This document shows, in pieces, positions 60,349 to 64,000 of a stretch of 64,000 nt of DNA; position 1 is the stretch's first letter; every line of letters starts with the position of its first letter. Location: positions 248,001-312,000 of the forward strand of contig NZ_BAZF01000001.1 of the NCBI RefSeq assembly GCF_000813145.1. Reading direction: 5' to 3'. Source of the stretch: Geobacter sp. OR-1. GTDB lineage: Bacteria; Desulfobacterota; Desulfuromonadia; Geobacterales; DSM-12255. The translations under genes were made by a program, and so were the position numbers. Under the pieces are notes generated by a model. It had not been told where the DNA came from, ran no database searches, and saw nothing but the letters and a program-made list of their open reading frames with translations.

Positions 60349-60953
60349 GCCTGATACTGGACGCATTAAGAAAGATGGAGCAGGAGCGGCGCTCCCGACG
60401 CCTTCCCGGCACGGATATCCGCCCCGAGGTGCTGAGTTACCGCGGCATGCCGCGGAAACCGAAACGCGCCCCCATGGCGCTCGCCGCTGCAGCAATCATC
60501 ATTGCGCTTGTCGCTGCCAGCGCCGGTTGGTATTTGCTCAGGACAGGGGAAACCCCTGTGGCGCCACCACGTCAGACGCCCCAAAATACCGCGGCGGACC
60601 CCTCATCACCACCGGCAGCGCCCCAACCGCAAGCGGAAATCGCGCCGGCTCCGATCCAGATCCAGCCGGCACCGGCGGCACCCCGGCAGCAGCAGCCAGC
60701 CACCGCCCCGCGAATACCGGAACCCGCGGCGCCCCCCAACGATGGCGTTGCAACCAGCGCTATAACTGTCTCGGGGATCGCCTTTCAGGACGAGAGAAAT
60801 ATGCGGCGGGCGGTTATCAATGGAGCACTTGTCGGAGAAGGGGCTGAAGTGGCCGGCGCCAGGGTCCTTGAGATCCGGGAGAACCGGGTCAGGTTTGGCC
60901 GCAATGGGGAGACCTTCGAAGTCATACAATCATCGGCCTTTGCCCCGCATTGA
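60345..60953 (+). CDS. GspB-like type II secretion assembly protein
   Basis: A 202-residue protein starting SLILDALRKMEQERRSRRLP, the usual GspB head, with a membrane segment at about 45-64 (LAAAAIIIALVAASAGWYLL), a long Pro/Gln/Ala linker and a C-terminal domain (VSGIAFQDERNMRRAVINGA) typical of GspB/PulB. It works with ExeA in secretin placement. The ATGA overlap couples the pair. Confidence 0.88.
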   Translation: MSLILDALRKMEQERRSRRLPGTDIRPEVLSYRGMPRKPKRAPMALAAAAIIIALVAASAGWYLLRTGETPVAPPRQTPQNTAADPSSPPAAPQPQAEIAPAPIQIQPAPAAPRQQQPATAPRIPEPAAPPNDGVATSAITVSGIAFQDERNMRRAVINGALVGEGAEVAGARVLEIRENRVRFGRNGETFEVIQSSAFAPH

Positions 60954-61023
60954 AGCAGTTCACCTCCGGGTCATCACCAGTCATGTCCGATTCCAGAGCA
61001 AAAATCCCCTGGTAAAAACAGAA

Positions 61024-61065
61024 CACCCCCGGCCTCTCCGATCCGGAGACAGAGAGCCGGGGGTG
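61024..61065. terminator. Hairpin between gspB-like gene and the FN3 gene
   Basis: CACCCCCGGC pairs with GCCGGGGGTG, with an inner CTCTCCG/CGGAGACAGAG pairing. T-runs are modest (GTTCTGTTTTT on the minus strand). It probably serves both convergent genes. Confidence 0.55.
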
Positions 61066-61092
61066 ATGGTTCAGACCATCTTCAGCATCAAT

Positions 61093-64000
61093 CTACGGGC
61101 AGCTGTTCTGCACCCCGTTATAGTTCTGCATGGTGACCGTCACCTCGTTGGACGGCGAGGTGATCGCCCCTATCAGCTGGGTATCGTCAAGATCGGTAAC
61201 CAGCGACATCGCTTCGCTGCGCGCCAGGGACTGTGATATCTGTCCCGAGGTGCCTGATGCGGCCTGGAATTCGGTATGGCTCATGAACGGCTGCCAGGCA
61301 TTACCCTTGCTGTTCGCCATCCAGCCGGATACAGTACGGCCGGTCCTGGTGATCCGCAGCCCACCCTCCGTGTTGTTCGCGCCCGTGCCGTTACAGGTCG
61401 ATACGCCATCCAGGGTCCAGCAGATTTCATAGCCGTTTGCAGTACTGGCATACCTGCCGACATAGAAGAAGTTCGACCTTCCTGAGGTAGCCGGCATATT
61501 GAACTGCAAGCGGGCATAGACGTGATACTGGTTACCGGTAATCTCCCCGGCCGGCAGCCGCATCTTGGTGGAGAAATCGAAGTCTCCCAACAAAGGTGAA
61601 ACGTCTGCCAGTTTGATGGCGGCTGAGTTCCAGCTGTTGGTGGTGCCGTTGCCGGTCGATGACTGGGATAGCGTAGCCACGCCGTTGGCGGCAACAATCG
61701 AGGAGTTGCCGTTCGAGGTCGAATAGCTGAGCGGCGGGGTCGTTGCGTTCACCGTGACCACATTGCTGGGATCGCGGATAACCACCTGCTGCGACCAGAT
61801 CGCCGGGTTGATTCCTGAGGTAAAGTCATCTGCGAGCTGTTTGTACGCCCTGACCCTGAACTGGCCGGTGCCGCCAGGGCCAAGCAGACCCGAAAGGGTG
61901 TAGGTATTGGTTCCGTAAGGGATTCGCGTAATCAGGCTCCAGTTATCCCCTTGTTTGTATTCCAGCTGATAACCGGTTGGTGCGGCCCCGGTTCCCGGGG
62001 TTATGGTGAACAGCGCCTTGTACGGGCTTATGGACTCCCCGACCAGTGCAGCGGGGGCGTACGGGCTGGTCAATGTGCAATACTCCGGGCCGATTGCCGA
62101 GTCACCGGCAGCGTTGATCGCGGCAACGGCATAACAGTAGCTGGTGTTGGCGCTAAGTCCGGTATCGTCACTGTCGTAAATCTGTGCGGACGACGCCGCG
62201 CAGTTTATTGTCGGGTAGGCGGATCCGCAATAAGACTCGGCGTAAGGAACACTCACCGTTGCGGTCAGGTTCTGCGTCCCTCCGGTCCCGCCATCTTTAC
62301 GGTAGACCTTGTATCCGGTCGCGCCTTTCATGGTGCGGATACCTACGGTAATCCGGCTGTCGGAACGGGTGATCAGCAGCGGCACACCGGGAGCTGCTGG
62401 TATTGTGGTTACTGTTTCCGGCTCCGAAGGAACGGAATCGCCACCGGAGTTTACCCCTTTGACCCGGTACCAGTATTTGGTGCCGGCAGCAAGGCCGGAA
62501 TCGTTGTAGGTCAGCACATTCTGGTTAGTAGCGACGGTCCAGGTCGAATTATCGGTGGACCGCTCCAGTTTGTATGAGGTTGCGGAAGCCACGCTCTCCC
62601 ATGTTACGGTCAACTGGTTCTGCCCGACATTGCTGATCACCGGTTTGGCCGGCGCCAGCGGCACAGTGGAGATGTTGGCAACGACCGCATCGCCCGATTC
62701 CTGGTACTTGCCGACTGACTCTACTTTCACTTGATACGGGGTACCGGATGACAGCCCCGACAGGGTGTACGGATATGGGTTCGGATTCCAGGCATACGCA
62801 ATAGCGAGCGGTGTGCTCCAGTCTGTGTCGGATGACCGCTTATAATACAGTTTGTAACTGTAGGCCGGATCCACACGATACCAGTTGATCGTTATCGACG
62901 CGGACGTTGCCGAAGTCGAGGAAATGGTCGGCGGACTCGGCACTGTCTGGATATATCCGGCTGTCGGACTCGCAACCTGCGAATCGATCATGGTGCCGTT
63001 GTAGTTCATCCGGACGAAACCGGTCAATCCTGCCCCCCTGCTGGTGTTGTAGGTATAGCTGCACAAGGCGCCCGATGCGCAGCCGGTGACACTGCCCACC
63101 TTCGAGGAAGCGCCCCAGGCGCTGTATGACTCCGGCTTGCCCCCGGAACCATAATTGTAGGAGCTCAGATACACGTCAAAATCAGTGGCCGAATAGTTGG
63201 TGTTCACCCACTCCAGTTTCACCGAGGTCGAGGTCGGAGCGGTCATGGTCAACTGCGGTGGCGAAGGGGGCGCCTGGGCAGTCTTGCAGATCTCGTTGGA
63301 ATAGGCGTCCGCCGGCCCCCCTGCCGAGGTATAGGCGCGAATACGGTAACAGTACTCGGTGCCGTCGGTAACCGTGGCATCGATCCAGTTCAGGGTGTCG
63401 GCAGCAATTGCCGATTTGACCGTGGTCCAGGTACCGCCTGCAGGCCGGCGCTGGACATCGAAATTTTCTTCGGTGGTGTTGGTCCAAACCGGCTTCAGCT
63501 GGCCGGAACCCGGAATCTCCACATTGGACAATGTTACGGACATCGGTTTGAACAAGAGGATTCCGTTGCTGTTAACCGATGCCCCGCCGGCGCTCTGGGT
63601 GCGGACAACGATGTACCACCCCCGGTAAGCAATATTGCTTGATGTGGAACCGGTCGTTGTGACGATATTGGTGCCGACCGCGGTAGACTCTTCGATGGCG
63701 GTGCAATTCCCGGCCGGGTTGGCAAGCATAGTCGCCACGGAACCGGGACAGCTCTTTGCGACTGCGGTATACCCGGTATTGCCGGCTACCTGGGTCCAGG
63801 TGGCAGAGTAGGAGGTGTCGGAAATGACGGTGGCGTTCTGCAGTGTCGGCGGATCAAGCAGGGTGTTTACGGTCCGGCCCGGGCTGGGGGTTACGGTTTC
63901 AACGCCGTTATACCGGGAATAGATACGGTATTCGTAGGCCGTGTTGGCAACGAGGCCGGTACTGTCGGTGTATGAGCTGGAGCCGGTGGTAGTGACGGTT
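61093..64000 (-). CDS. Large fibronectin type III repeat protein (5' end outside the window)
   Basis: The frame is open from 61093 to the right edge (about 968 residues). It consists of consecutive FN3-like repeats, each with patterns such as LERSTDNSTWTVATNQNVLT, YNDSGLAAGTKYWYRVKGVN and CYAVAAINAAGDSAIGPEYC. The C-terminal 250 residues form a lectin- or glucanase-like domain (LGDFDFSTKMRLPAGEITGN, TRTGRTVSGWMANSKGNAW). Such proteins are usually secreted or on the surface; its signal peptide lies outside the window. It ends in QNYNGVQNSCP. No partner is visible. Confidence 0.88.
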   Translation of the reverse strand, partial: TVTTTGSSSYTDSTGLVANTAYEYRIYSRYNGVETVTPSPGRTVNTLLDPPTLQNATVISDTSYSATWTQVAGNTGYTAVAKSCPGSVATMLANPAGNCTAIEESTAVGTNIVTTTGSTSSNIAYRGWYIVVRTQSAGGASVNSNGILLFKPMSVTLSNVEIPGSGQLKPVWTNTTEENFDVQRRPAGGTWTTVKSAIAADTLNWIDATVTDGTEYCYRIRAYTSAGGPADAYSNEICKTAQAPPSPPQLTMTAPTSTSVKLEWVNTNYSATDFDVYLSSYNYGSGGKPESYSAWGASSKVGSVTGCASGALCSYTYNTSRGAGLTGFVRMNYNGTMIDSQVASPTAGYIQTVPSPPTISSTSATSASITINWYRVDPAYSYKLYYKRSSDTDWSTPLAIAYAWNPNPYPYTLSGLSSGTPYQVKVESVGKYQESGDAVVANISTVPLAPAKPVISNVGQNQLTVTWESVASATSYKLERSTDNSTWTVATNQNVLTYNDSGLAAGTKYWYRVKGVNSGGDSVPSEPETVTTIPAAPGVPLLITRSDSRITVGIRTMKGATGYKVYRKDGGTGGTQNLTATVSVPYAESYCGSAYPTINCAASSAQIYDSDDTGLSANTSYCYAVAAINAAGDSAIGPEYCTLTSPYAPAALVGESISPYKALFTITPGTGAAPTGYQLEYKQGDNWSLITRIPYGTNTYTLSGLLGPGGTGQFRVRAYKQLADDFTSGINPAIWSQQVVIRDPSNVVTVNATTPPLSYSTSNGNSSIVAANGVATLSQSSTGNGTTNSWNSAAIKLADVSPLLGDFDFSTKMRLPAGEITGNQYHVYARLQFNMPATSGRSNFFYVGRYASTANGYEICWTLDGVSTCNGTGANNTEGGLRITRTGRTVSGWMANSKGNAWQPFMSHTEFQAASGTSGQISQSLARSEAMSLVTDLDDTQLIGAITSPSNEVTVTMQNYNGVQNSCP

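Overview
The window looks like a GC-rich chromosome segment of a Geobacter-type bacterium (Desulfuromonadota, Geobacterales). The pointers are a citrate synthase of the eukaryote-like kind known from Geobacteraceae, a short Cys peptide with a SPASM radical-SAM maturase of the 'geopeptide' type, a tungsten-type aldehyde:ferredoxin oxidoreductase, abundant two-component and sigma-54 signals, and a large fibronectin type III surface protein. The species cannot be fixed from sequence alone. Both ends cut through genes: bamA on the left and a FN3-repeat protein on the right.

Layout. 1-7.8 kb: envelope biogenesis (lysS, lolC/E, lolD, bamA), an HD-GYP protein, rlmN, ndk and a small lipoprotein. 7.9-12.5 kb: a tungsten-enzyme cluster (MoaD-like protein, AOR, NADP-type aldehyde dehydrogenase) facing an AMMECR1 gene. 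12.5-18 kb: a secreted multidomain subtilase with a strong sigma-54 promoter, lying between two identical terminators, then citrate synthase. 18-27.5 kb: a mixed set (M24 peptidase, outer-membrane protein, PrmA-like methyltransferase, acyl-CoA ligase, cupin, lipoprotein, aminotransferase, RMD1/DUF155 protein, Cys-rich small protein). 27.6-33.4 kb: a palindromic repeat array, then a tandem duplication of a TonB receptor plus ABC_sub_bind protein pair. 33.5-35 kb: geopeptide precursor, attenuating hairpin and maturase. 35-38 kb: a histidine kinase and an NtrC-type regulator, convergent. 38-41.4 kb: tRNA-modifying genes mtaB and mnmA, and a frameshifted cysE. 41.4-44.7 kb: a patch of small unknown genes, an AT-rich island and an AAA ATPase beside tRNA-Leu. 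44.8-52 kb: ihfB, rpsA, ispH, cmk, aroA, tyrA, pheA, a tightly packed housekeeping and aromatic amino acid operon. 52-61 kb: a secretion or pilus-related cluster (GspE-type ATPase, LysM protein, two unknown membrane proteins, an FtsX-type permease, divergent ExeA and GspB). 61-64 kb: FN3 protein.

How the parts fit. The MoaD-like protein probably helps make the metallopterin used by AOR, and the adjacent aldehyde dehydrogenase offers a second aldehyde oxidation route. The TonB/SBP pairs look like ligand uptake modules. The geopeptide pair is a minimal RiPP system with no visible protease or exporter in this window. The aroA-tyrA-pheA genes form the end of phenylalanine and tyrosine synthesis, co-transcribed with ispH, cmk, rpsA and ihfB. 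Imperfect palindromic repeats sit directly after several stop codons, and heptamer TTCACTA-type repeats intrude into a coding overlap.
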